A stretch of 13,652 bases of DNA from NCBI GenBank assembly GCA_002394465.1, contig DGTU01000057.1, positions 1 to 13,652 on the forward strand, written 5' to 3'. The position numbers and the translations under genes were made by a program. Each line of letters begins with the position of its first letter. The first letter of the stretch is position 1. Below the pieces are notes generated by a model. The model saw only the letters and a list, made by a program, of their open reading frames with translations, searched no databases and had not been told where the DNA came from. Of the stretch, positions 1 to 9,200 are shown piece by piece. Source of the stretch: Treponema sp. UBA4328. GTDB taxonomy: Bacteria; Spirochaetota; Spirochaetia; Treponematales; Treponemataceae.

Positions 1-534
1 CAGGTAATAACACAACTCTTCAATCTGATCCCATCCAGCTTTTCTTATCTTCCCGGGACGTGGTGGCACAGGAACAACAGGCATCGCCATACCCGAAACC
101 GTTTCCAGTTCACGAACAGCATCTGAGATCATTTTCGCAAAAAACGGTGACATCACACGAACTTCATCCGTTTTCCATGCAAAAAGAACGTCTTTTTTCC
201 AGAGCGCATAATCATGCAGCGGATATACCCTTTCTGCACTGACAACAACCCTGTCAGCCGTACATTTTGAACACAGACTGGTTTCACTCAAAAGCCTCCT
301 GCCACAACCAGCGCATCTCCGTTTTTTCCCATGCAGAAATGAATCATAGTTCATAAATGATTTGAAACACTTTTCACACAGAATAAGCATTCCGCATTTT
401 TTTCCGCAGCAAAGACATTCATTTCCCGGCATAAACACGGAAAATATCCGCCGCAAAAAAAATACCATATAGAGAAAAACAGCAAACGGTTTCCTGCTTA
501 CATGAAGAAGCCGGATCAGTGACAAAAAACTCAT
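1..534 (-). CDS. comF: ComF-family phosphoribosyltransferase, N-terminal part (runs off left edge)
   Basis: Reading the minus strand from an ATG at 534-532 gives 178 uninterrupted codons to the window edge, so the C-terminus is missing. Cysteines at residues 40, 42, 43, 47, 53 and 56, then 74/77 and 88/91 (CAGC, CSKC), form the zinc-ribbon region typical of ComF proteins. Residues 152-173 (VVPVPPRPGKIRKAGWDQ and following) match the conserved ComF stretch with VPVP, basic residues and a G-[FW]-[ND]-Q core. The PRPP-binding loop lies outside the window. ComF proteins are cytoplasmic; in naturally competent bacteria some aid DNA uptake, elsewhere the substrate is unknown. Residues 1-37 are hydrophobic and basic, longer than usual before the first Cys pair. 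The ATG has no clear Shine-Dalgarno and an in-frame stop sits 3 nt further up after a GTG, so starts at Met23 or Met35 are possible. It follows mutS by 55 nt. Confidence 0.88.
   Translation of the reverse strand, partial: MSFLSLIRLLHVSRKPFAVFLYMVFFLRRIFSVFMPGNECLCCGKKCGMLILCEKCFKSFMNYDSFLHGKKRRCAGCGRRLLSETSLCSKCTADRVVVSAERVYPLHDYALWKKDVLFAWKTDEVRVMSPFFAKMISDAVRELETVSGMAMPVVPVPPRPGKIRKAGWDQIEELCYYL
455..462 (-). repeat. Run of eight T in early comF codons
   Basis: Eight consecutive T on the coding strand fall in codons 24-27 (V-F-F-L). Such runs are prone to slippage that would shift the reading frame before the zinc-ribbon cysteines. Confidence 0.6.
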
Positions 535-538
535 CACT

Positions 539-548
539 TATATATATA
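539..548. repeat. (TA)5 dinucleotide run just upstream of comF
   Basis: Ten bases of alternating TA sit in the 55-nt gap between mutS and comF, ending five bases before the comF ATG. On the minus strand it contains TATATA, which could act as a -10 element. The rest of the gap is A/T runs with no Shine-Dalgarno. Confidence 0.6.
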
Positions 549-589
549 GCAGAGAAAAATCGAAAACTACCTTTTTTGAGAAAAAAAAA

Positions 590-3244
590 TTACAGTCCGC
601 TCAGGGATTTTTTCCAGCGGGATATTTTTTCAAGAGCCTGCATAGGTGTCAGGTTATCAGGTTCGCATGAAAGGATTTCATCAAGGACAAGTTCTTCATC
701 AGAAAAAAGTCCCGGCATTGAAACCGACGGCTTTATTTTCTGTGCGGCAGGGACACGGGATGTTTCAATTACAGGACCGTCACTGTCCGATGAAGCCTTA
801 TTCTGAAGGGATGAAAGAATTTCCCCGGCGCGCATTATGACAGTTTCAGGGATTCCGGCGAGTTTAGCGACATGGATACCATAGGAATTTTCACTGGCAC
901 CGTCTTTAACTTTACGGAGGAAAACGACAGTGTCCCCGCGCTCATCAACAGCCATGCACAGAAGCTTAAGATCCGGGTGATCCATTCTTGTAAGTTCATA
1001 ATAATGTGTCGCAAAGAGTGTCTTGCATTTTACGGTGTTCAGCAGATATTCACTTACTGCCCAGGCAATGGAAAGGCCGTCTTCAGTGGAGGTTCCGCGG
1101 CCGACTTCATCCATTATTACGAGGGATTTCTGCGTTGCTGAACGGAGAATATTTGCAGTTTCAGTCATTTCTACAAGGAACGTTGATTCGCCGCGTGCAA
1201 GATTATCACTCGCACCGACACGGCAGAAAATCCTGTCAACTATTCCGATGTGTGCTTCATCAGCAGGGACAAATGAACCGGTCTGGGCAAGAAGTGCAAT
1301 AAGGGCATTCTGCCTTAAGAAAGTACTCTTACCTGCCATATTCGGACCAGTTATAAGTGCAAATGACGGAATGGACTCCCCTCCTGCACTCAGTTCAAGA
1401 TCATTCGGAACGAATTCACCCTTGGGAATATGCAGTTCAACAACCGGGTGACGTCCGTTAACAACCTTAAATTCTCCGCTGTCATCTATCAGAGGCTTTG
1501 TCCAGCCGTGAAGGATTGCCGCAAAGGCAAAACTTGCAGTTACATCCGTATATGCAATTTCGCGTGAAGTCTGCATGAGATACGGAACAGACTGTGCAAT
1601 TTCATTCCTGACCGCAACAAATAAATCCCTCTCACATTCCATAATTTTAGATGCAGCATCATTTAGCTCATGTTCAAGTTCCTGAAGCTTCTGCGTAGTA
1701 TACCTTTCAGCATTAAGGAGGGAACGGCGCATTATAAAATGTTCAGGTACGCTCTGGAGTTTTCCTTTTGTTACTTCTATATAATAACCGGCATTATTGT
1801 TGTTTTTTATCCTGAGGTTCTGGATTCCGGTTGCCTGACGTTCCTGCTCAATGTAATCTTCAAGTATGCGGGTAAAATTTTCCTGTATTCCGCGGTAGTG
1901 ATCAAGCTGCTCAGACCATCCGTCCCTGATAATTCTTCCTTCGGTAAGGCTTGTCGCAGGATCATCGAGAATTGATTTTTTTATCAGCTCAATTATTTTC
2001 TGTGCCGGTGCAGCGTCAAGTTTGGAAAAACCATGCGGATTAATTCTGTCGCGGACATTTATCCAGTCCTCAAGACTTGCCCTTAATGCCTGAAGGTCTT
2101 TAGCATGAGCCTTCTGCATTGCAACACGGGCAGAAAGTCTTTCAACGTCCAGAACATTTCCAAGGTTTTCGTGTACATAATCAAGCAGGTTTCTGTCTTT
2201 TACAAAAAGCTCAACATGTTTCTGTCTCGATGCAATCTGTGCAGAATCAGTCAGAGGATATACAAGCCACGAACGGAGAAGTCTGTTTCCCATTGCAGTT
2301 TTTGTGTGGCTGACAGTTTCAAAAAGAGAGAACTTTGATGAGCCGTCACGAAGATTAGAAAGAATTTCAAGATTACGGCGTGAAGAATCATCCATAATCA
2401 CATACTGCGAATCCCTGTAAACTTTAATTTCGCTCACATGCGGAACTTCAGCCGTTGCGGTTTTTGCAAGATAATCAAGAATAAATCCTGCCGGAGCAAC
2501 TTCCGGAGAAGTTTCAGTAAGCGAGAAAGACTTAAGGTTAACCGTTTTAAACTGATTCAAAAGGCGTTTGTATGAGAGACCCGCATCAAAATTCCACTGC
2601 GGATAATATGAAACAGACATTCCTTCCTGCATGGAAACGGCTTCCTGTATTATTCTGTCATCACGGAGTGAATCCGGCAGAAGCAGTTCCCGCGGTGAGC
2701 AGCGTCCAAGTTCCTTTGCAAAATTATCCCGCATGGTTTCGACAGGCCAGCTGGTTGCAAAAAAGTCAGATGTAGATACATCGATGTACGCAAATCCTGC
2801 CATACCCTTTGTAACACTAAGGCTTGCAAGAAAGTTATTGTTTCCGCCGTCAAGATATTCACTTTCAACGGCAGTTCCCGGGGTAATTATTTCAATTACT
2901 TTGCGTTCTGTGAGGCCTTTTTTTGCAGGTTCACCTATCTGCTCACAGATGGCAATTTTTTTTCCAAAACGGAGAAGACGTGCAATATAGATTTTTGCAG
3001 CATGAAACGGGATTCCGCACATAGGCTGTGATGCCCTGTGCGTAAGCGTAAGGTTCAAAAGCCTGCTGACTTCAACGGCATCGGAATTAAACATTTCATA
3101 GAAATCTCCGAGCCTGAAGAATAAAACTTCATCCCTGTGCTGGTCTTTAATTGTCTGATACTGAACCATCAGAGGCGTGAGTTCAGTTGATTCCTCACGC
3201 TCAGTTTTATGTCCTGCGACTATTTTGTCTCGGCTGCGGGGCAT
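590..3244 (-). CDS. mutS: DNA mismatch repair ATPase MutS
   Basis: This 884-residue protein has the full MutS layout and normal length. The mismatch-recognition domain carries GDFYEMF (46-52), whose Phe48-x-Glu50 inserts at the mispair. Connector, lever and clamp domains fill about 130-570. The ABC ATPase follows, with Walker A GPNMAGKST (633-641), a signature-like STFLVEM (687-693), Walker B VIMDEVGRGT (709-718) and the His switch FATHYYEL (744-751). A C-terminal helix around LTPMQALEKI (865-874) is also typical. MutS recognises mismatches in the cytoplasm and recruits MutL, which is not in this window. The start ATG overlaps the stop of skp by one base (TAATG) and has no strong Shine-Dalgarno, so translation by re-initiation after skp is likely. 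About 25 residues precede the usual LTPLMxQY start of MutS, slightly longer than in E. coli. No frameshift or missing catalytic residue was seen. Confidence 0.98.
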   Translation of the reverse strand: MPRSRDKIVAGHKTEREESTELTPLMVQYQTIKDQHRDEVLFFRLGDFYEMFNSDAVEVSRLLNLTLTHRASQPMCGIPFHAAKIYIARLLRFGKKIAICEQIGEPAKKGLTERKVIEIITPGTAVESEYLDGGNNNFLASLSVTKGMAGFAYIDVSTSDFFATSWPVETMRDNFAKELGRCSPRELLLPDSLRDDRIIQEAVSMQEGMSVSYYPQWNFDAGLSYKRLLNQFKTVNLKSFSLTETSPEVAPAGFILDYLAKTATAEVPHVSEIKVYRDSQYVIMDDSSRRNLEILSNLRDGSSKFSLFETVSHTKTAMGNRLLRSWLVYPLTDSAQIASRQKHVELFVKDRNLLDYVHENLGNVLDVERLSARVAMQKAHAKDLQALRASLEDWINVRDRINPHGFSKLDAAPAQKIIELIKKSILDDPATSLTEGRIIRDGWSEQLDHYRGIQENFTRILEDYIEQERQATGIQNLRIKNNNNAGYYIEVTKGKLQSVPEHFIMRRSLLNAERYTTQKLQELEHELNDAASKIMECERDLFVAVRNEIAQSVPYLMQTSREIAYTDVTASFAFAAILHGWTKPLIDDSGEFKVVNGRHPVVELHIPKGEFVPNDLELSAGGESIPSFALITGPNMAGKSTFLRQNALIALLAQTGSFVPADEAHIGIVDRIFCRVGASDNLARGESTFLVEMTETANILRSATQKSLVIMDEVGRGTSTEDGLSIAWAVSEYLLNTVKCKTLFATHYYELTRMDHPDLKLLCMAVDERGDTVVFLRKVKDGASENSYGIHVAKLAGIPETVIMRAGEILSSLQNKASSDSDGPVIETSRVPAAQKIKPSVSMPGLFSDEELVLDEILSCEPDNLTPMQALEKISRWKKSLSGL

Positions 3245-3771
3245 TACAGGCTCAATCCAAGTTTCTGAATTACTTTGTCCGTAATGTCAACGGAAGAAGA
3301 ATACCAGAGGACACCGTTTGCCTGCTGAAGCGACATTATCATACAGAGGCCTTCAGTTTCGGCAACAGATGCAAGGACAGAATAAAGTTTCTTATAGAAC
3401 GAATCTGAATTCTGAAGTGATTTTTTGATGGATTCAAGTTCAACGTTTTTAGCATTGGTATATTCAGTCAGATAATCAGTCTCTTTTGTAATTTCAGCTT
3501 CAAGACGGAGTGCCTGAGACTTATTTCCGTTCTTTTCATATTCAACTTTCTGATCACGAAGTTTCTGGATTTTATCTACACGCTTGTTTATTTCATTCTG
3601 AAATTCAGACTTCTTTGAATCATAATTCTTCATTGAAGAAGATTCCCTGAAATATGCAGAATACACCTTTGATGTATCAATTACACCGAAGCGCGTAATA
3701 TTCTGTGTCTGGGCAAAAACACCTGTACATGCAAAAAATACACTCAAAAGAATTAAACTCAGTTTCTTCAT
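3244..3771 (-). CDS. skp: Periplasmic outer-membrane-protein chaperone, Skp/OmpH family
   Basis: This 175-residue protein starts with a Sec signal peptide: KK, then a hydrophobic run, with probable cleavage after VFA at about residue 20. The mature part opens with a short strand, RFGVIDTSKVY, the usual OmpH/Skp opening (xxVDxxKVF). A long charged helical stretch follows (about 45-125, rich in K, E, Q), expected to form the coiled-coil tentacles. A C-terminal strand region ends in SSVDITDKVIQKLGL, again family-typical. Skp trimers hold unfolded outer-membrane proteins in the periplasm and deliver them to BamA, encoded immediately upstream. Cys15 inside the signal peptide (FFAC) could be read as a relaxed spirochaetal lipobox, but the signal-peptidase-I site fits better. 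A good Shine-Dalgarno supports the start. The stop codon overlaps the mutS start. Confidence 0.92.
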   Translation of the reverse strand: MKKLSLILLSVFFACTGVFAQTQNITRFGVIDTSKVYSAYFRESSSMKNYDSKKSEFQNEINKRVDKIQKLRDQKVEYEKNGNKSQALRLEAEITKETDYLTEYTNAKNVELESIKKSLQNSDSFYKKLYSVLASVAETEGLCMIMSLQQANGVLWYSSSVDITDKVIQKLGLSL

Positions 3772-3777
3772 AATATT

Positions 3778-3783
3778 TCCCCT
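3778..3783 (-). promoter_or_regulatory. Ribosome binding site of skp
   Basis: AGGGGA on the minus strand, six bases before the ATG at 3771. It is a strong match to the 16S 3' end and fixes this start. It sits in the 48-nt gap after bamA, which otherwise holds only AT-rich sequence. Confidence 0.75.
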
Positions 3784-3819
3784 GAAGTAAAAAAATCACT
3801 TCTCTATTCTAATTTTTCT

Positions 3820-6246
3820 TTACTTGTTTGTCACGTTGAATGAAAGGACGAATTTCCAGTTATTATCCCATTTTACGCTTCCGTCTTCAATCTTGAAGGT
3901 ATTTGCAAACAGAAGGCGGAGCGGGAACTGCGGAATACAGAAGCGGATTCCAGGACCTGTACTGAAGAAGAAATCTTCAACGGAAAGGCTTTTCAGTTCA
4001 GACGGAGTCTCACAGACTACAGCGGCATCACCGAACCAGTCGAATGCAAGAACGCCGGGAACTACAGGAAGCCTGAGTTCAATATTGCTGCTCCACAAAG
4101 CCTTGCCACGGTATTTGTTGTAAATGTTTGTCCATCCGCGTCCGTTAAACATACCGTCGATATAAAGCCTGCTTGTACGTCCGATTCCTGTTCCAGGTAC
4201 AGGGAATTCCATCGTAAGCCCCGTATAGCCTGCAAGAACAAGGTGGAACGTATAGCTTTCACTGACAGCCCAGTCAACGAGAGTAAAATACTTTTCAAGC
4301 TTGGTATCTGTCTTAAGGAAGAATTCGGTTTCAAGCGGTGTAAGTCCGTACCATGTAAACCGCTGATATCCGAACCAGCCTGTTGAAGGATCATAATTTA
4401 CGTCACGGTCATCAATTGAGAATGATGTCCAGAGTGCATTTGACCATCCCCATGTATTTGCATATTCACTGACACTTGAATCAACCGGAATCCTCAGGTC
4501 ATCATCATACTCGTTGTTGATAAGGCTGCTTGAAACGCCGGCTGCAAGCGAAAGAATTGCCCAGTTAGGCGTCCATCTGCGTCCGAGGGAGAATCCAAGT
4601 GTCCATTTCCACTGGTCGTAGTCGAGGTAATAAGAATCATCATCAATAGAGTTTGTAAGTCCGTCATATTCAAGATAAAGGGTATTCAGTGTTGAATGTG
4701 AAAATCCCATGCTTATCGAGGTATAAATCGGCTGATCCCAGAGCCAGTTTTCACCGTAATTCAGGCTGATCGACTGTTCACTTGTTGAAATCGAAGAGGA
4801 AATGCCGACAGTTTTACCGAGACCGCGGAGATTTGAATCCTGCCATTTAACGAAGAGTGCAAAAGGAAGGTCATCCGGGTCAGATACACCGCTGAACGTA
4901 ACACCGAATTCAATTGAAGTCGTTGACTGTTCTTCTACGGCAAATACAAGATTAACGAGGTTCTCTTCAGAGCCTCCGAGAACATCAGGAACAACGCTTG
5001 AGAAATACTGAAGGTTGTACAGGTTGCGGAGAGATGTAGTAATTTTTTCCTTTGAGAAAATGTCGCCTGATTCAATCGGAATCTCACGGCGGATTACATG
5101 TTCCTTCGTACGCGTATTGCCCTTAATCGTAATGCTTTCAACGTGGCTTCTTACGCTTTCACCGATCTGGAATGTATATGAAATTACCTTGCTTTCACTA
5201 TCCTTGTTTTCTATAGGATTGAAGCGGTTTGAAGTATAGCCGTTTTCATAGTAGAGGTTGGCTATTGCCATTACGCTTTCCTGGAATTTTACCTGGCTGA
5301 AAGTTTTTCCCGGCTGGATTTTCATAAGTGAATTAAGTTTTTCATCAGAGAAGATTGTGTTTCCGATAAACCTGATTCCGCCGAATGTATATACAGAACC
5401 TTCATTGACGACAAATACGATTGTCATCTCATCAAGCTCTTTCTTTTCGTTTACATTTATTTCCCTTGTAACGTCAATTATGTCAGCATCGATATAGCCG
5501 TTGTTTTTGTAATATGCAAGGATTGCCTGTTTGTCAGCTTCAAGCATTGATTCCTGGAATGCACCTTTATTGAAGAATCCTGCTTCCTTGAGCTGAAGTT
5601 TTCCGCGGAGCGTTTTTGAAGAAACATTTTTATTGCCCCGGAATTCAATGTTCTTTATGACGGTAGAGCGGCCTTCATCAACCTTGAAAATTACTTCTAT
5701 TCCCTTGTCATCAGATTTTGTAGTTGAAGAAACCCTGACGTTCGTAAATCCCTTTTCGAGATACAGGTCCCTTACGGCACGTTCTGAAATAAGGAGTTTT
5801 TTTGCAACATAAATTTCTTTTTCCTTTACCGAAACCGTATCCTTAATTTCTGCAGTACGGATTTTTTTATTGCCCGTAACGGTAATTTTGCGTACAACAG
5901 GTTTTTCCTTTACGGTAAAGACAATTGTAACGGTACTTTTTTTTGAATCCCCCGGAACAGCCTGCGGTTCAAGGTCATCAAACATATCAAGTGCATAAAT
6001 TCTGTCACAAAGATCAGAAAAGAGTTCATCACTGAAAGGATGACCGATAAATGAAGACGTAATTCCGTCAACATCCTTTTCTGCAACGGTTTTAAGTCCC
6101 TTGAATTTAATGCTTCTGATTTTTCTGCCGTAGTAATTCCACTCAGTATTTTCCGTTGAAGCAGAATCCTGCGCATATACATTCATGCCGCAAAGTGCAA
6201 AAATTGAAATGAAAGCCAGAACTAAGCATGAACGCTTAAGACTCAT
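3820..6246 (-). CDS. bamA: Outer-membrane protein assembly factor BamA
   Basis: This 808-residue protein has a signal peptide (hydrophobic 7-20, probable cleavage after VYA at about 25). Five POTRA-like repeats follow, estimated at 41-115, 116-193, 194-283, 284-364 and 365-440. Each has the strand-helix-helix-strand pattern, with phrases such as ITVTGNKKIRTAEI, IEFRGNKNVSSKTL, IRFIGNTIFSDEKL and ITIKGNTRTKEHVI. The Omp85 barrel occupies about 441-808. NGRGW (701-705) corresponds to the conserved RGF/Y motif of loop 6. BamA folds and inserts beta-barrel proteins into the outer membrane, fed by Skp, whose gene is next downstream. Acidic loops in the barrel (for example around 534-545 and 579-583) would be surface-exposed. 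The last residues are FVLSFNVTNK, so the chain does not end in the usual aromatic residue. No bamB, bamD or bamE is nearby. tamB ends only 24 nt upstream. Confidence 0.96.
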   Translation of the reverse strand: MSLKRSCLVLAFISIFALCGMNVYAQDSASTENTEWNYYGRKIRSIKFKGLKTVAEKDVDGITSSFIGHPFSDELFSDLCDRIYALDMFDDLEPQAVPGDSKKSTVTIVFTVKEKPVVRKITVTGNKKIRTAEIKDTVSVKEKEIYVAKKLLISERAVRDLYLEKGFTNVRVSSTTKSDDKGIEVIFKVDEGRSTVIKNIEFRGNKNVSSKTLRGKLQLKEAGFFNKGAFQESMLEADKQAILAYYKNNGYIDADIIDVTREINVNEKKELDEMTIVFVVNEGSVYTFGGIRFIGNTIFSDEKLNSLMKIQPGKTFSQVKFQESVMAIANLYYENGYTSNRFNPIENKDSESKVISYTFQIGESVRSHVESITIKGNTRTKEHVIRREIPIESGDIFSKEKITTSLRNLYNLQYFSSVVPDVLGGSEENLVNLVFAVEEQSTTSIEFGVTFSGVSDPDDLPFALFVKWQDSNLRGLGKTVGISSSISTSEQSISLNYGENWLWDQPIYTSISMGFSHSTLNTLYLEYDGLTNSIDDDSYYLDYDQWKWTLGFSLGRRWTPNWAILSLAAGVSSSLINNEYDDDLRIPVDSSVSEYANTWGWSNALWTSFSIDDRDVNYDPSTGWFGYQRFTWYGLTPLETEFFLKTDTKLEKYFTLVDWAVSESYTFHLVLAGYTGLTMEFPVPGTGIGRTSRLYIDGMFNGRGWTNIYNKYRGKALWSSNIELRLPVVPGVLAFDWFGDAAVVCETPSELKSLSVEDFFFSTGPGIRFCIPQFPLRLLFANTFKIEDGSVKWDNNWKFVLSFNVTNK

Positions 6247-6252
6247 AATAAA

Positions 6253-6258
6253 TCTCCC
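6253..6258 (-). promoter_or_regulatory. Ribosome binding site of bamA
   Basis: GGGAGA on the minus strand, six bases before the ATG at 6246, inside the 24-nt gap between tamB and bamA. It supports this start and independent initiation on a shared transcript. Confidence 0.7.
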
Positions 6259-6270
6259 ATCTTTTTAAAA

Positions 6271-9200
6271 TTAAAAAGAATATTTCCAAGATAAAGTTAC
6301 AGACGTTGACGGAATCCACATACTTTTTTTCATTGCTTCGATGTCTGGAGCAAGTCCAAGACGGATGTTTACGTATGGTGAAGCCATCTCAAATCCGAAT
6401 TCCGGCTGAAATACAATTCCGTTCACGCCCGAATCATCTGATTTTTTTGTCTCATCGTAAGTCCAGTGCATAAGTGCGTCAAAGTACATTGAACTTCCAA
6501 AATACTTACCAATATAAACAGTCGAATTATCAAAAAAGTTACCGAAAGTAATCTGCTGATTGTTCGAATTCTGCTCCATTGTCTGCCTGACCGCATTCTG
6601 CAGAACATTTGTACGTATCGAAAATATATCAAAATTGCCTAATTCACGCAATGTATTCTCTATAGAACGTATTACGGTAGCCTGAACGATATAGTCACCG
6701 CCGGAAATAACGACATCCCTTGCATTTTCTGCATCTGCCGAAACTACCTGTCCCAGAAGCTCCATGATTTCCCGTTCAGAGCGTGCCGGACTTGAGGTTA
6801 TGACCGGATTAAAGATGCTCAGCGGCTGATTGTTTGCGCTCATAATAATCGTAATCCTGTTGCCGTTTACGTCGCGTTCCCTTGTTTCAGCCCTGATCGT
6901 AATACGCGGATCTATTTTTCCCTTGGTCTCGTTAAAACGGACAAGTCCTTCCTTGAGATAAAAGTTTCTGTTAAGCCATACCGCTTCACCGCCCCTGAGC
7001 GTAAGGTTTCCTTTCATGCCGAACTCTTCGCGGGCAGAATCTATGTAAAGGCTCAGAGGTGTATCAGGAGCAACGACTGCCCTCAGCAGAGGATTAAACT
7101 GGAACTGAACTTTCTGTCCTACATAAAGGTTAAGCTCAGCATCTACGTCAAACAGTTTCTGTTTTTCACCCTTAACCGGAATGAATTTTACCGAACCGCT
7201 GTCCGACAGTGTTGTCTGAAGTGCAGTTGCAATGACTTCAACGGTTGCATTTTCTGCAGTAACGTTTCCGCGCACGGTCATGAGTCCCGGAACATAAAGG
7301 AGATTAAGGTCAAGTCCGGCATTTCCCTTTACGTGGATCATCGGGAATGACATGTCGGCCGGAACCGGCTTTTTGCTGCGCGTCTTTATGTTTGCTTCAA
7401 CCGTGTTCAGCGTAATTCTGTCCAGTTCTACGCGGCAGTCAATATCACACTGGCCTTTTCCGCAGTATACGAGGGTCTGAGGCACGCTGATTGAACCGTT
7501 TCCTGCCGTAATCAGAAGCCTGTCGGTACGGATTTCCTTGTCAGAGAGGACCGGAACTGTCAGCACCGGTTTTTCAATGGTAAGGGCACCCGTAATTTCG
7601 GGGTCAGTCGTAAGTCCTGAGATTTTGAGGGCTCCCTTGAGGGCTCCCTGCTTGAAGTCCATGAAGACGAGGTTAATGTATTTTGAAAACTGTGCAAGAT
7701 CCGCACTAAGGCCGCTCAGGTTCAGGTTCATGTCACGGCCTATTACAGTTCCTTCGAGGTTGAATGCAACTACAGGATTTTTTCCGGAATTTGCACTGAT
7801 TCTTCCGTCGTCATACATTGTGGCAACAGCAGTCCTTCCGTCATTTATAATGATGTCAGCGCGCCCCGGAATTTTTGTAAGCGAAATGTCAAGCGGGAAT
7901 GCCGTCGGAAAGAGTTCTCCTGAAACGTCTGAATGAAGCAGAACGTTAAAGATGTCCGGAACCCTTTTCTTCGGATCCGTAGAATAACCGTCCATCGTTA
8001 TCGAAACAGGCAGTCCGAAATCCTTGCGCATGTATTTTCCGGTAAAAAGTGCATCAGCACGGCCGTTAAATTTGGCAGGATCAAAGACAGCATTCAGTTT
8101 CTTTACGCCGAAACCTGAATACATTACCTCAAAATCATTTATGTTAAGGCCGGTATCGTCATAAATACATGCGCCGCTGGCAGAAAGAGGATAACCGTGA
8201 ATTGTCATCTGGAATTTCTGCAGGTTCGCAGTAATCATCGGGTTTGCCAGCGTTCCGCTTACGGAAAGGTCCGCCGTACAGATATCGTCACTTCCCTGAT
8301 CCGGCGAAAACCTTGACATAGGCATTGCAGCAACAGCAGCACTTGCAGAAAGGTAGAAATCATTTTTAAGGGTTTCAACTGACAGAGGAAGCTGCGACGG
8401 ATTCGTAAAGTCAACAAGGAAGTCAATCTTCTCAGGAGAAAGAGGACTTGAAGTATTTATTTCACCGTGGATTGAATCAAATATTTTATCGTTCAGGTTC
8501 CAGAGAATGCTTCCGCTGCCCTGCTGTACTGATGAAGTATCAGAATATGAAATCGTATCAAAAATAAGTCCGTATTTGCTTGCGCTTCCGCTTATGACAA
8601 CCTTAGGCCGGAATGCAATGTTTCCGGATGCTTCTTCCATGGCAAAAGTATTGATTACGACAGAAAAATCGTCTTTTCCGCCGAGATAAAAATTCATGTC
8701 GCTTGAAAACGAGAATATGTTTTTTCCGAATGCAAGCGGAAGTGAGTCAAACGAAAGTGAACCGAGCTTATCCCTGTCAAAGCTCATTGAAACGTTAAGG
8801 TTATAGTCTCCGGAAACTGCGAGCCACTGATTTGAAAAACTTCCTGCAAATCTGTACGGGAGGGAATTAAGCGTCAGGTCTCCTGTAAATGAGAAATCGC
8901 GGAAGCCGTCGCTGAGTTCCATTGAAGCCGATGCGCTTGCAGAAGTATTTCCGAACTGCAGGTCAAACTGGCTGAGCTGCAGGGTTTCCTTTGAGCCGTT
9001 AAAGCCGAATACAAGGATTTCCCTGTCCTTCCGCGAATTTGAGAAGAAGCACAGAGGAGCGACAAAAGTATAGTCATTAAAATCCGTAGAGAAAAACAGT
9101 TCGGAACTCAGGATGTAAGGCTCGAGGGATTTTGCAGCACCGGACAGTTTTTCTTTCTGTTCGCCGCTCATGAAAAATGCACCGCTTAAAAGTGCGCTGT

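Noticed and set aside
571..591. T-run and A-run flanking GAG after the mutS stop as a terminator
   Set aside because: The stem would be purely A/T pairs and would not be stable; it cannot be called a terminator.
1023..1451. 142-codon open frame on the plus strand opposite mutS
   Set aside because: It is antisense to the conserved mutS ATPase domain, has no ribosome site, and its sequence is low-complexity and not protein-like.
3784..3802. GAAGT...ACTTC inverted repeat between bamA and skp
   Set aside because: The stem is only 5 bp with a T-rich loop, too weak for a terminator, and it lies within a likely operon.
4062..4394. 110-codon minus-strand frame inside bamA
   Set aside because: It is another frame of the intact bamA barrel region; bamA itself explains the sequence.
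7538..7936. 132-codon open frame on the plus strand opposite tamB
   Set aside because: It lies wholly within tamB on the other strand, has no supporting start signal, and reads as a reflection of tamB codon bias.
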